A stretch of DNA of 64,000 bases. Source: Garcia nutans (taxonomy: Eukaryota; Streptophyta; Magnoliopsida; Malpighiales; Euphorbiaceae). Position 1 is the stretch's first letter. Each line of letters opens with the position of its first letter. The notes under the pieces were generated by a model that made no database searches, was not told the DNA's origin, and saw nothing but the letters and a program-made list of their open reading frames with translations. Positions 50,176 through 60,505 of the stretch are shown in pieces. The stretch spans positions 28,031,501 to 28,095,500 of the forward strand of contig CANTUV010000032.1 of the NCBI GenBank assembly GCA_947685225.1, in the 5' to 3' direction. Made by a program: the position numbers and the translations under genes.

Positions 50176-51240
50176 ATGGATCCTCATTTGCGTCTGTCAG
50201 TTGAGGGTAGTGCGGAGAGTGTTGCTCCTGATGATGGAGCTAGAGTGGATAGTGCTGGAGAGGCACCTGTTTCTGTGTCGGGGGGACCAGCTGGTGAGGA
50301 TGTTCCACCAGTTTGGCTTAGGCATGTGGTAGAGATTATGAGGCAAGCACCAGTGCAACCACCGCCACCCCCACAGCTTTTGGTATCAGTGAGACAGTAT
50401 GATAAATTAAGGAAGTACGGAGCAGAAGATTTCTTGGGTACTATTGATCCAGCTGTAGCTGAGCAATGGCTAGATAAAGTACAGAGAATATTTGTTCAGT
50501 TACAAGCCACTCCAGAAGAAAAATTTGATTATGCAAGATCCTTGCTGCAGAAGGATGCATATAACTGGTGGAAGACAGTGCCTCATGCTATGGATGATCC
50601 ACCTACCTTGTCCTTTGCTGATTTTCTAAGAGAGTTTGAATTGAAGTATACTCCGAGGGAGTATAAGGATGTGAAGAAAATGGAGTTTCTAAGCTTGAAG
50701 CAAGATCACCGGACTGTGACGGAATATGAGTTAGAGTTTATCCGGTTGAGCCAGTATGCTGGGGGTATTATATCTGATGAGATAGATAGATGCAGGAGAT
50801 TTGAGGAGGGATTGAGGCCCTATATCTTGTGTCTTGTGGCTGGATCTAGATATCATGATTTTTCCCAGCTTGTGGCAGCAGCTCAGAGTGTGGAAAGAGC
50901 TCAGGTTATTGCAGCTGCTTCAGAGGAAGAGATCAGGGTTAGAAGGCCCCAGTTTGAGGCAGGGTCTTCATCTGTGAAAAGAGGTAGAGGAAGTTTTGTT
51001 CCTCGAGTTAGTAGGAGTCAGAGGCCAGCTGGTAGGTCAGTACAGTTTCAGAGGCAGAGATCTAGACCTACAGTTTCTGTGGTGAGTGCTCCGACCCCAG
51101 TGATGCAGAGATCCACCTTACCCATATGCATTCATTGTGGTAGGCCACATGGTGGTACTTGTTGGAAGACTGGTGTAGCAGGGGTATGTTTCAGATGTGG
51201 ATCACCTGATCATTTTGTTAGAGATTGTCCTGAGAGGTAG
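50176..51240 (+). pseudogene. Element D gag (capsid and nucleocapsid), ended by a premature TAG
   Basis: 354 codons from ATG 50176. The order is a variable Asp/Pro-rich N-terminus with a poly-Pro run (about residues 67-75), the capsid-like retrotransposon Gag domain (YDKLRKYGAEDFLG to about residue 230), a basic Arg/Gln-rich linker and two zinc knuckles (CIHCGRPHGGTC and CFRCGSPDHFVRDC). The protein would assemble virus-like particles and package the element RNA in the cytoplasm. The frame ends at TAG 51238-51240, four codons after the last knuckle Cys; B and G have a Gln codon (CAG) there. The downstream frame continues in phase, so this is a nonsense change and not a natural Gag end. Confidence 0.9.
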
Positions 51241-54200
51241 GAACAGATGTCAGTAGATTCTGCAGCTTCTCGATCTAGTGTGAAGGGAGGTCGAGGAGGC
51301 AGAGGTTTCAGCAGAGGAGGCAGATCTGGGTTCAGTCCTAGAGGAGGTTCTACATCCAGGGAGAGTAGACCAGAGGAGGCTGGATCTTCTCAGAGGATTT
51401 ATGTGATGCAGAGACAACCAAATGCTTCTGCAGTCATTGCTGGTACTTTCTCTTTATTTGATACTTCAGTACTTGCTTTGATTGATCCCAGATCTATGCA
51501 TTCATATATTAGTGCATCTGTTCTGCCTGTGTCTGAATTGCATGCTGAATCCCTAGGATTTGATGTATTGGTGACAAATCCTTTAGGGCATAGTGTGATT
51601 GTTAGCAAAGTGCACCGAGATAGTGCAGTGGTGGTTCAAGGTGAGGAGTTCCTTGGAGATTTGATTGAGATGCCTTTTAAGGAATATGATGTGATCCTAG
51701 GCATGGACTGGCTATCTAGACATGGAGCTGTGGTAGACTGTAAAAAGAAAGTTGTTACTTTGAGAACCAGCGATGGTAGAGAGGTGTTAGTATCTAGTGA
51801 GCAGGGACAGCTAGCATCCTTGTTTGTTTCAGCTGTTGCAGCTAGAAGATTGATTAGAAAAGGGTGTGATGCTTACCTTGCTCATATTGTGGATACGAGA
51901 GTAAGGGGTTCTCAAATTGATAGTATACCTACAGTTGCAGAGTTCTCAGATGTGTTTCCAGAGGAGTTTCCAGGGTTACCTCCTGAGAGACAGGTGGAGT
52001 TTGGTATTGAATTATTGCCTGGTACCACTCCTATCTCTATTACTCCTTATAGAATGACACCTGCTGAACTAAGAGAATTGAAGGTGCAATTGCAGGAGTT
52101 GTTGGATAAAGGGTTTGTTCCCCCTAGTGTTTCACCGTGGGGAGCTCCTGTTTTGTTTGTGAAGAAGACAGATGGTACTATGAGATTGTGTATCGATTAT
52201 AGGCAATTGAACAAGGTCACTATTAAAAATAAATATCCTTTGCCTAGAATTGATGATCTCTTTGATCAATTGAAGGGTGCAGCAGTGTTTTCCAAAATTG
52301 ATTTGAGATCAGGGTACCATCAGTTGAGGGTCAGAGCTGAAGATGTTCCTAAGATCGCCTTTCGGACCAGGTATGGGCATTATGAGTTTCTAGTTATGCC
52401 TTTTGGTTTGACGAATGCACCTGCAGCTTTTATGGATTTGATGAATAGGGTGTTTAGGCCTATTTGGATCAGTTTGTAGTGGTCTTTATTGATGACATTT
52501 TGGTGTATTCGCGTAATGAGGAGGAGCATGACATGCATCTGCGGATTGTGTTGCAAATTTTGAGAGAGAAGCAATTGTTTGCTAAACTGTCGAAGTGTGA
52601 GTTTTGGCTTGATCAAGTAACTTTTCTCGGTCATATAGTTTCAGCAGAAGGCATTAGAGTTGATCCGAGTAAAGTTGAAGCTATTTTGAATTGGAGTCCA
52701 CCAAAGTCTATGACTGAAGTTAGAAGTTTTCTGGGTTTGGCAGGCTATTACCGACGGTTTGTGAAAGGATTTTCTTTGATAGCTACTCCACTTACCATAT
52801 TGCTTCGAAAGGGAGTTAGATTTGTGTGGACAGATCAGTGTCAGGCTAGCTTTGATCAGTTGAGAGAAATGTTGACTCAAGTGCCTGTTCTTACCTTACC
52901 TGTGGAAGATAAACCATATGTGATCTACAGTGATGCTTCACATCATGGTTTGGGTTGTGTTTTGATGCAAGAAGGTAAAGTTATAGCTTATGCTTCTCGA
53001 CAGTTGAAACCACATGAGCTCAATTATCCGACCCATGATTTAGAGTTAGCAGCCATTGTGTTTGCATTGAAGATGTGGCGACACTATTTGTATGGGGAGA
53101 AGTGTTTTATCTATACTGATCATAAGAGTTTAAAATATTTGGGTGTCCAAAGAGAGCTCAATCTTCGACAGAGGAGATGGTTAGAGTTGATTAAAGACTA
53201 CGACTGTTTGATTGAATATCATCCTGGTAAAGCAAATGTTGTTGCTGATGCCTTGAGTCGGAAGTCTTTAGCAGGTTTGACTGTTTATTCGCTCTCATTG
53301 CTTGTTGAGTTGAGAGCGTTGCATGCTAGTTTTGTATCTTGTGATGATGGTGCATTGTTAGCACAATTGCAATTGAAACCAGTGTTGTTGGATCAGATTA
53401 AAGAAGCTCAATTGGCTGATGAAAAGATTCAAAAGATTGTTTAAGATTGTCAGAATGGAAAAAGTCGAGATTTTATTGTGAGAAATGATGGGAGTCTTTG
53501 GTTTAAGAACAGATTGTGTGTACCTGATGATGCTAATTTGAGAAGGATCATCTCAGAAGAAGCCCATCAGTCAGTATTTGCTATGCATCCGGGCAATACA
53601 AAGATGTATCATTATTTGAAATAGTATTACTGGCGGTTCGATATGAAGAGAGACATTGCAGATTTTGTATCCAAATGTCTCACATGTCAGCGGGTAAAAG
53701 CTAAGCATCAAGTTCCAACCGGGTTGCTTCAACCTTTGTCAGTGCCTGAATGGAAATGGGATAGAGTGAGCATGGATTTTGTGTCTGGTTTACCATTGAC
53801 ACAAAGGAAGCATGATGCTATTTGGGTGATTGTTTACAGGTTGACTAAGACAGCTCATTTTCTTCTGGTTCAGATGGATTACTCTTTGCAGAGGTTAGCT
53901 TAGATGTATATCCATGAGATTGTGAAGTTGCATGGTGTCCCAATTTCTATAGTGTCTGATCGAGATCCCCGATTTACTTCCAGGTTTTGGAAGAGTTTAC
54001 ATGGTGCATTGGGTTCTCGATTGCATTTCAGCACTGCTTTTCATCCGCAAACAGATGGGAAGTCTGAGAGGGTGATACAGATTATCAAGGACATGTTGAG
54101 AAGCTGTGTCATTGATTTCTCTGGAAGTTGGGATGGATTCTTACCACTTGTGGAATTTGCTTACAACAACAGTCATCAATCCAGCATTGGTATGGCACCA

Positions 54201-54815
54201 TTCGAGGCATTGTATGGTAGACGGTGTAGGACACCTCTATGTTGGAATGAACTTGGTGAAAGTAAGTTAATTGGTCCTGATTTGGTTAAAAAAACTGAAG
54301 AGAAAGTGAAAATGATTCGAGATAGTTTGAAAGCAGCTTCAGATTGACAGAAATCTTATTCAGATTTGAAGAGGAGAGACATTGAGTATAATGTGGGAGA
54401 TAAGGTATTTTTGAAAGTGTCTCCTTGGAAGAAGATCTTGATGTTTGGTCGAAAAGGGAAATTGAGTCCTCATTTCATTGGACCGTATGAAGTTTTAGAA
54501 AGAGTTGGGCCAGTTGCTTATCGGCTTGCTTTGCCACCTGAGTTGGACAGGATCCATAATGTATTCCATGTGTCTATGTTAAGGAGATACAGGTCAGATC
54601 CATCTCATGTTTTGCCAATGGAATCTATCGAAGTAAGTTCATATCTGACATTTGAAGAAGAACCAGTTGCTATTTTGGCACGTGAAGTGAAAGAATTGAG
54701 AAGTAAGAAAGTGCCACTTGTGAAGATTTTGTGGAAGAATCATGCAAAGGAAGAGGCAACTTGGGAGAGTGAGCAATCAATGCGAGATCAATATCCTCAA
54801 CTATTTCAGACTTGA
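51241..54815 (+). pseudogene. Element D pol: protease, RT, RNase H, integrase, chromodomain, with frameshift and nonsense codons
   Basis: Domain order is complete. The aspartic protease lies near 51484 but reads DPRS where B and G read DPGS, so a flap or active-site Gly is lost. RT runs from about 52000, with FIDD at about 52488-52499. RNase H has YSDAS and TDHKSL. The integrase has its HHCC motif, core Asp residues and QTDGKSERV. GPY/F and chromodomain (about 54640-54810) end at TGA 54813-54815. Lesions are a one-base loss near 52461 inside RT, TAA 53442-53444, TAG 53622-53624, TAG 53901-53903 and TGA 54345-54347. The lesions spread over RT, RNase H and integrase, so no single mutation explains inactivity. 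Function could only have been supplied in trans by an intact relative. Confidence 0.92.
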
Positions 54816-54848
54816 TATCAGGTAATTTCGAGGGTGAAATTTCTTTTT

Positions 54849-54861
54849 AGAGGGGGAGAAT
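54849..54861 (+). promoter_or_regulatory. Polypurine tract of element D
   Basis: AGAGGGGGAGAAT directly before the 3' LTR. Identical to those of A and B. Confidence 0.9.
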
Positions 54862-55147
54862 TGTAATATCCCAATGTATGCCCTAGAAATTTTAATACAA
54901 TTGTTGTTTGATTTGAATTAAATGTATATATGTTTTTGCAAAGGAAATGATTGTGTTAATCGAATGTATATGTTGTATATATGTTAATATATATAACATA
55001 TATGTTGGTCAAATGGAGAGTCAAGGGAAGAAGATATTTTAATTTGGGATGAGTGAATTACTAAAGAGGGCAAGAGTTTTAAAGGAAGTGAGAACAAATA
55101 GAAAAAGGCATTTAAGTATTTTTGCTTTGTTAGAATTGCTTGGTGGA

Positions 55148-55333
55148 GATTTAAAGAAGAAGAGAAGTTGACTTGTCTTCATTTTCTTTTCTTCTTCTTC
55201 TCTTTCTCTTGTGGTGGCCGGCCCTCTAAAGCCAAAGAACAAGAGTGATTTTTGTTGATTTCTAAAATCAAATTGAAGGGAGAATCAAAGGATTAAGATG
55301 GGGATTTAGAAATTGCCTCAATTTTATGTAAGT
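55148..55333 (+). promoter_or_regulatory. Element D 3' LTR promoter-like block and donor
   Basis: GATTTAAAG at 55148-55156 and ATGTAAGTACT with GT at 55328-55329. Copy of the 5' LTR arrangement. In a 3' LTR it would drive outward transcription if active. Confidence 0.4.
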
Positions 55334-55699
55334 ACTCTCTTGTTTTCTTTTGATATGTTTGAAGTGAGTTGTGATTTGTTCATATTATGATTAGGTGTGT
55401 TTGGGATGTGTTTATAAGTGTTGAAATTGATTGTAAGTTACAAAGTTAAATTGGTGTTGGTTTTGGTTTGAAGATGGTAAGTTAAGTGGATGTTGATATT
55501 GAAAGAATAAGAATGATGTTAGTTTTAGGGTTTTGAAGTGATAAGTGATTAAATGTATTGTTGATGTATTGTTAATGTGAATATTGTGATGTATATGTAA
55601 AATAAGTGTTAATGATATTGATTATACCCATTTGAATAAGGTTATGTTGTGTTTAATGTGTTTTAATTCAATCAAAAGAGATTTGGCCATGTTTAGGGT

Positions 55700-55950
55700 T
55701 TTTAATCATGAGAGATACGGCCAAACTAAGGAAGAGACACGGCCAAACTAAAGAATTTTTGGGAGACACGGCCAAGTCTAAGGAAATTTGGCCTTGTTGG
55801 ATATTTTTGGAGAGACACGGCCACTGGCTTGGCCGTGTCCCTTGCCCATGTTTGCCACTGCCTAATTTTTGTTGAGAGACACGGCCGTGTCCCTTGCCCG
55901 TCTCTGCTACTGCCAATTTGTGTTGAGAGACACGGCCACAAGCTTGGCCG
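55700..55950 (+). repeat. GACACGGCC / GGCCGTGTC motif cluster in the D 3' LTR
   Basis: Same cluster as in the 5' LTR with fewer decayed CG sites. Long minus-strand frames across it (55668-56042) are by-products of the repeats. Confidence 0.7.
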
Positions 55951-56900
55951 TGTCCCTTGAATGTGTTGGCTACTGTGATTTTTTCTTTGCTCTTCTTGCA
56001 TTGTTGAGATTGAATATACATTTGAAGATAGTGATGTTGCATATGATACTATATGAACAACATTATGTTTTATGCATTGTGAATCTTGTGAATGGTAGTG
56101 TGTTATATGAATAATGTACTTTGAAATGTTATATCAAAGATGCTATATGTATAATATGAATTGAGATATGATATGATATGAGGCCATTGTGATTGGCTAT
56201 GATAACTCAAATGTGATGTGAAGCCATTGTGATTGGCTATGATGATTCAATTGAAAGATATAAGGCATGTTTGCCTAATTGATGATGAGAATTGAGAATG
56301 AAATAATAAATGAATTGTGTGGCTAATGTGTTATTCAATTTTCAGAGTTTGTTGTTGGTGGCATGCCTAATGATAGCAACACTCTCTTGAAGTTAGGTTG
56401 GGCTTGATCCTTGAAGCCAAGTTGGGTAGAAGTTTAACATGTTTTACTCCCCTTGAAGCTTGGTTGGGTCTAGTCCTTGAAGCCTAATTGAGATGTTACA
56501 ACCCTTGAAGCTAGGTTGGGTTGGTTCTTGAAGCCAAGTTGGGTTGAGACTTAGCATGCTTTGTTCCCCTTGAAGCTTGGTTGAACCTAATCCTTGAAGC
56601 CTAGTTGGGTTTATGATAATGATAAATGTGATGATTGAACCAAAACATCTACTCTGAAAATTGAATGATATATTAGTGTGTTTTGGGCCCATGCTTGTCT
56701 TTGTTTTATGTGATTCATGAATGGTAAAATGATTGACTAATGAGTTACATGAAAGGATGTTGAAATGTGATATGTTTATATATGTGTAGTTTATGAAATA
56801 TAAAGGTATATTGTTAGCCTTCCATCTATGATGTTGATTTATTAATAAAATGTGTGACATTGCATTGCACTAAAGCATAATGCTAGCATACTTTGTACTA

Positions 56901-56938
56901 CTAAGCCGTTGGCTTAGCACGATAGTGTTTGATCACGC
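56901..56938 (+). promoter_or_regulatory. Double hairpin of the D 3' LTR
   Basis: First stem perfect. In the second, both arms have a CG to CA change, giving two mismatches. The pattern fits deamination, not compensatory change. Confidence 0.5.
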
Positions 56939-57283
56939 AGGTGACAGAGTTGAACCTGAAGGCTCCTCGAGACCAAGTGAGACTAGACATTGAGGATTTT
57001 CTTTTGGGACTTAAAGATCAGAGAAGAGCTGCCAATCATGTATACATTCTATGTTTTGTAAACTTTGATTGATAACATATTTGTAATAACTTCCGCTGTG
57101 AATTATTAAACATTTTATATATGGTGTCTTTTGGATTTCTTTTAAATGTTTGAGATTGGTTTCACTTATTTACAAAGATATTTGTTGTGTCTTTTTAAAC
57201 TGTGGCATTTTCTATATTCAGTATACGTATATTACGATCGTTTAAGCATGCTTGGTACGTATACAGGATATAGGGGTGTTATA

Positions 57284-57288
57284 ACAGT
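57284..57288 (+). repeat. Target-site duplication ACAGT, right copy
   Basis: Matches 47581-47585. Confidence 0.95.
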
Positions 57289-57930
57289 CATCAATCCAGC
57301 ATTGGTATGGCACCATTCGAAGCATTGTATGGTAGACAATGTAGGACACCTCTATGTTGGAATGAACTTGGAGAAGGTAAGTTAATTGGTCCTGATTTGG
57401 TTAAAGAAACGGAAGAGAAAGTGAAAATGATTAGAGATAGGTTGAAAGCAGCTTTAGACCGACAGAAGTCTTATTCAGATTTGAAGAGGAGAGACATAGA
57501 ATTTGATGTTGGAGATAAAGTATTTTTGAAAGTGTCTCCTTGGAAAAAGATTTTGAGATTTGGTCGAAGAGGGAAGCTGAGTCCTCGTTTTATTGGACCA
57601 TATGAAGTTTTGGAGAGAATTGGACCAGTTGCTTATCGACTTGCTTTGCCACCTGAGTTTGATAGGATCCATAATGTATTCCATGTTTCTATGTTGAGGA
57701 GGTATAGGTCGGATCCATCTCATATTTTGCTAATTGAATCTATCGAAGTGAGTCCAGATTTGACATTTGAATAAGAACCAATTGCTGTTTTGGCACGTGA
57801 AGTGAAAGAATTGAGAAATAAGAAAGTGCCACTTGTGAAAATTTTGTGGAAGAATCATGCAAAGGAAGAGGCAACTTGGGAAAGTGAACAAACAATGCGA
57901 GATCAGTATCCTCAGTTGTTTCGGACTTGA
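57284..57930 (+). pseudogene. Element B integrase C-terminus and chromodomain (part 3 of 3)
   Basis: Homology resumes exactly where part 2 stopped. It starts just after the YNNS motif of the integrase core, passes through the GPY/F module (GPYEVLERIGPVAY, about 57595-57636) and the FHVSMLRRYRSDPSH segment, and ends in the chromodomain. A Glu codon has become TAA at 57772-57774, just before the chromodomain. The inherited stop is TGA 57928-57930. The chromodomain of this clade is thought to tether integration complexes to heterochromatic histone marks. The fragment is very similar to 37800-38438 but does not share its nonsense codon or its frameshift. Confidence 0.92.
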
Positions 57931-57963
57931 TGACAGGTAATTTCGAGGATGAAATTTCTTTTT

Positions 57964-57976
57964 AGAGGGGGAGAAT
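57964..57976 (+). promoter_or_regulatory. Polypurine tract of element B
   Basis: AGAGGGGGAGAAT directly before LTR F. Confidence 0.9.
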
Positions 57977-58262
57977 TGTAATATCCCAAAGTGTGCCCTA
58001 GAAGTTTTGATATAATAGTTGTTTGATTTGAATCAAATGTATATGTGTTATTGGAAAGGAAAAGATTGTTTAGAGGGAATGTATATGTTGTATATATGGC
58101 AATATATATAACATATATGCAAGTCAAATGGGTGGTCAAGGGATGAAGATATTTTAATTTGTGATTTGTGAAATTACTAAAAAGGGCAAGTGTTTTAAAG
58201 GAAGTTAAAACAAATTGTAAGAGGGTGTTTAGGTAATTGCTTAAATTGAAATACTAGGTGGA

Positions 58263-58447
58263 GATTTAAAGAGGAAAAAAAGTTTGACTTTGATTCATTT
58301 TTCTTCTTTTCCATGGTGTTGGCCGGCTCATCCAAAGACAAGAGAAAGCAAGAGAGCAAGAGAGGATTTTAATGTTCTATGCTCAAATTGAAGGAAGATC
58401 TAAGTGATCAAGTTGGTGATTCAAGAAGTTTCATGACTTTGGTAAGT
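58263..58447 (+). promoter_or_regulatory. LTR F candidate core promoter, leader exon and splice donor
   Basis: GATTTAAAG-type box near 58263-58273 and GGTAAGTCC with GT at 58442-58443. A second donor-like ATGTAAGTAC has GT at 59268-59269. Confidence 0.45.
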
Positions 58448-58799
58448 CCTCTTTTGATTTCTTTGCTTATTTGAAGTTGTGTATGAGTTTGATAGCTTAT
58501 TTAAGGGTGTGTTGTTTGATTGTGATATGTTTAAGAGTGTTTGATTATATTGATTATGAATTTTAAGGATGGATTGAAGAAAAGAGTAAGTTGGTTGGAA
58601 GAGTTGGTGTTATATTTGTGTTTAGGGTTTGTGATGATATTTGTGATTTGTGTTTGATGTAGGTGTGGAGTTGTTTTGGTGTTTTTGTAAGTTTAAGATG
58701 GTTTTTGGGTATGTTTTGTTAAGTTTGTTTGAAGTGGATGTTGGTGAAAGGAAGTGTTTTGTTGGGTGTTTTGTTGTTTTGGCCGGAATCTAGGTTTTT

Positions 58800-59095
58800 G
58801 GCCTGACACGCCCATGAGCACATCCAGATTCTTAGGCGTGTCAAATGTGTTGGTGGTAGTAGGATTGACACGACCAGTAACACGCCCGTGTTATTGAGCA
58901 TGTAATAGCTATTGTGAGAGTGGAGAATTGACATGGCCATGAGCACGCTCACGTTGTTGGACGTGTCATTATTTCTGAGAGGCAGAATGTATTACACGCC
59001 CAGTGACACGCCCGTGGTTCTGAGCGTGTAAAAGCTTCTGTGTTGTGGAGTTAGGGCACGGTCAGGGACACGCCCGTGTGGCTGAGCGTGTCATG
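58800..59095 (+). repeat. ACACGCCCGTG / GAGCGTGTCA motif cluster in LTR F
   Basis: Direct and inverted copies of a CACG(C/T)CC / GCGTGT motif recur about every 50 bp, as in LTR A 39300-39590. The position equals that of the GACACGGCC cluster of LTRs C, D and E, with a different core. Confidence 0.65.
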
Positions 59096-59461
59096 TTTAG
59101 GGTTTGCCCTAGTTAACTCTTAACTTGATTATCTCATGTGTATCCCTAAGCAAGTGTATGTTATTATTTTTGGATTAGGTCTTGAAGAAAGTGATTTGTC
59201 ATTGATCTAAGAAGTAAAAGAATCTTGGAAAAAGGAAGTGTTTAGAGTTGTGTGAATTGTTATTGATGTAAGTACAAACCCTAATCCACATTATTGCATA
59301 TAAAAAATATTATGATTGGCATAACATGAGCTTTATGAAATGTGAATTGAGACAATTGAAGCATATTTGCTTGGGTGATAATGTTCAATGTAATTGATTA
59401 TGTATACTTGAATAATGAAGTATTATAATGTGAATTGATGGTCTCTTCAATTTGAGTTAAA

Positions 59462-59671
59462 TTGATGGTCCAAGAGACTGGGTCTGTTACACTATGAGAA
59501 TTGTGAATATGAAATATATGAAAGGTAACAGTCTTGCCGGGTTGAGGATCTCCTCGATTTAGTCGGGTTGATGGTCCAAGAGACTGGGTCTGTTACAGGT
59601 AACAGTCTTGCTGGGTTGAGGATCTCCTCAAGCTTGTTGAGTTGATGGTCCAAGAGACTGGGTCTGTTACA
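59462..59671 (+). repeat. 74-bp minisatellite in LTR F
   Basis: Two complete 74-bp units (59524-59597 and 59598-59671) start GGTAACAGTCTTGC and end GAGACTGGGTCTGTTACA. A partial unit lies at 59462-59491. Not present in the other LTRs. Confidence 0.85.
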
Positions 59672-59941
59672 ATATCCATGGATAGAGATATATGTATATT
59701 GTCTACGGGCTTGATTATTGTGATTATGGACCAAAGCAGCAACTCTAAACTTTGAATATCATATTAAATACTTGTTGGGCCCATAGGTGTCTTTATTTAA
59801 TGAGTATAATGGACGATGATATGATTATTGAAATAATGAAATGTAATATTTATAAGTATGATCTACATTGGTTGAATGCATAACATTGATATATACATTG
59901 CATAATTTCATTATGGTTTGTACTACTGAGTTGTTGGCTTA

Positions 59942-59963
59942 GCGCGATTGTGGTTCATCGCGC
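59942..59963 (+). promoter_or_regulatory. Hairpin of LTR F
   Basis: GCGCGAT...ATCGCGC is fully paired and followed by CAGGTGA. The preceding first hairpin has decayed (CTGAGTTGTTGGCTTAG). Confidence 0.55.
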
Positions 59964-60155
59964 AGGTGATAGAGTTGATAGGGTTGTGACAGAGGATTCT
60001 TCTAGACCTAGTTGAGTTTATGCTTGAAGAGTTGGACTAGAGCTTAAAGATCAGAGAGTCAAGCTGCCAATCATGTATATATTCTATGTTTTGTAAATTT
60101 TTATTTATAACGCATTTGCACTTGTAAATATTTGTAATACTTTCCGCTGTGGATT

Positions 60156-60161
60156 AATAAA
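60156..60161 (+). promoter_or_regulatory. Poly(A) signal of LTR F
   Basis: AATAAA in the conserved CCGCTGTGGATTAATAAA block. Confidence 0.5.
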
Positions 60162-60342
60162 CGTTTTCATATATGGTGTCTTTTGAATTTCTTTTAAATG
60201 TTTAAGATTTGCTTCACTTATTTTCAAAGATTTGATTTGTATATTTTTAAACTGTGGCATTTTCTATATTCAGTATATGTATATTACGATTGTATAAGCA
60301 TGCTTGGTACGTATACGGGATATAGGGGTGTTACAATTATTT

Positions 60343-60355
60343 TGGTATCAGAGCC
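60343..60355 (+). promoter_or_regulatory. Primer-binding site of element G
   Basis: TGGTATCAGAGCC, seven bases after LTR F, a perfect initiator Met-tRNA complement. Confidence 0.95.
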
Positions 60356-60478
60356 TAGGTTTGAGATTCTCAACCTAGGTCAAGTGTAAGAAAAAGAATA
60401 TTTTTATTTTAAAAAGTGGGTTTTTCAATAAAATACATGTTTGGTATTGGCAGTCTCTGATCTTTAATGAGGTGTATT

Positions 60479-60493
60479 CTGCTGTGTTTGCAG
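60479..60493 (+). promoter_or_regulatory. Candidate splice acceptor before gag G
   Basis: CTGCTGTGTTTGCAG, 12 bases before ATG 60506. The string is unchanged in all three copies. Confidence 0.45.
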
Positions 60494-60505
60494 AAGTAGG
60501 TTATA

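Larger units (their letters stand above)
47586..57283 (+). mobile_element. Element D: complete Tekay/Del-like Ty3/gypsy retrotransposon (9,698 bp)
   Basis: All parts of an LTR element are present in order: 5' LTR (47586-50005), iMet primer site, gag-pol (50176-54815), polypurine tract and 3' LTR (54862-57283), bounded by the 5-bp duplication ACAGT. It lies in the integrase gene of element B in the same orientation. The two LTRs differ by roughly 1.5 percent by eye plus short indels, so the insertion is fairly recent. The polyprotein is nevertheless broken by one frameshift and at least five nonsense codons, so this copy is not autonomous. Confidence 0.95.
54862..57283 (+). mobile_element. Element D 3' LTR (2,422 bp)
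   Basis: Pairs with 47586-50005. The terminus reads GTGTTATA instead of GTGTTACA, a C to T change at the integrase-recognised end that must postdate insertion. The hairpin stem has lost two CG sites (GCACGAT, ATCACGC). In the first 760 bp I count about eleven base differences from the 5' LTR, plus indels of four and two bases. Confidence 0.95.
38485..60335 (+). mobile_element. Element B: Tekay/Del-like Ty3/gypsy retrotransposon, nested and degenerate
   Basis: The element comprises LTR A (38485-41046), primer site, gag-pol in three pieces (41218-42934, 45286-47585, 57284-57930), a polypurine tract and LTR F (57977-60335). The pieces are separated by a solo LTR and by complete element D, each with its own 5-bp target duplication. 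It is not bounded like a simple insertion: LTR A is preceded by another element's 3' end and LTR F is followed by another element's primer site. Both LTRs therefore serve two neighbours. Coding lesions include an indel pair in gag, several nonsense codons and the two insertions. The clade assignment rests on the chromodomain, the iMet primer site and the domain order. Confidence 0.85.
57977..60335 (+). mobile_element. LTR F (2,359 bp), shared by elements B and G
   Basis: TGTAATATCCC to GGGGTGTTACA. Positions 57977-59439 are nearly identical to LTR A 38485-39935. After 59439 the sequences part abruptly: F has a 74-bp minisatellite (59462-59671) in place of A's CTTGAAGC cluster. Similarity to A returns only gradually around the hairpin and the terminal 300 bp. 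An insertion's two LTRs start identical, so A and F cannot be a simple original pair. Confidence 0.92.

Noticed and set aside
56901..56938. Compensatory base changes in the second hairpin of the D 3' LTR
   Set aside because: The two changes fall in different base pairs and both are CG to CA, so they break two pairs instead of restoring one.
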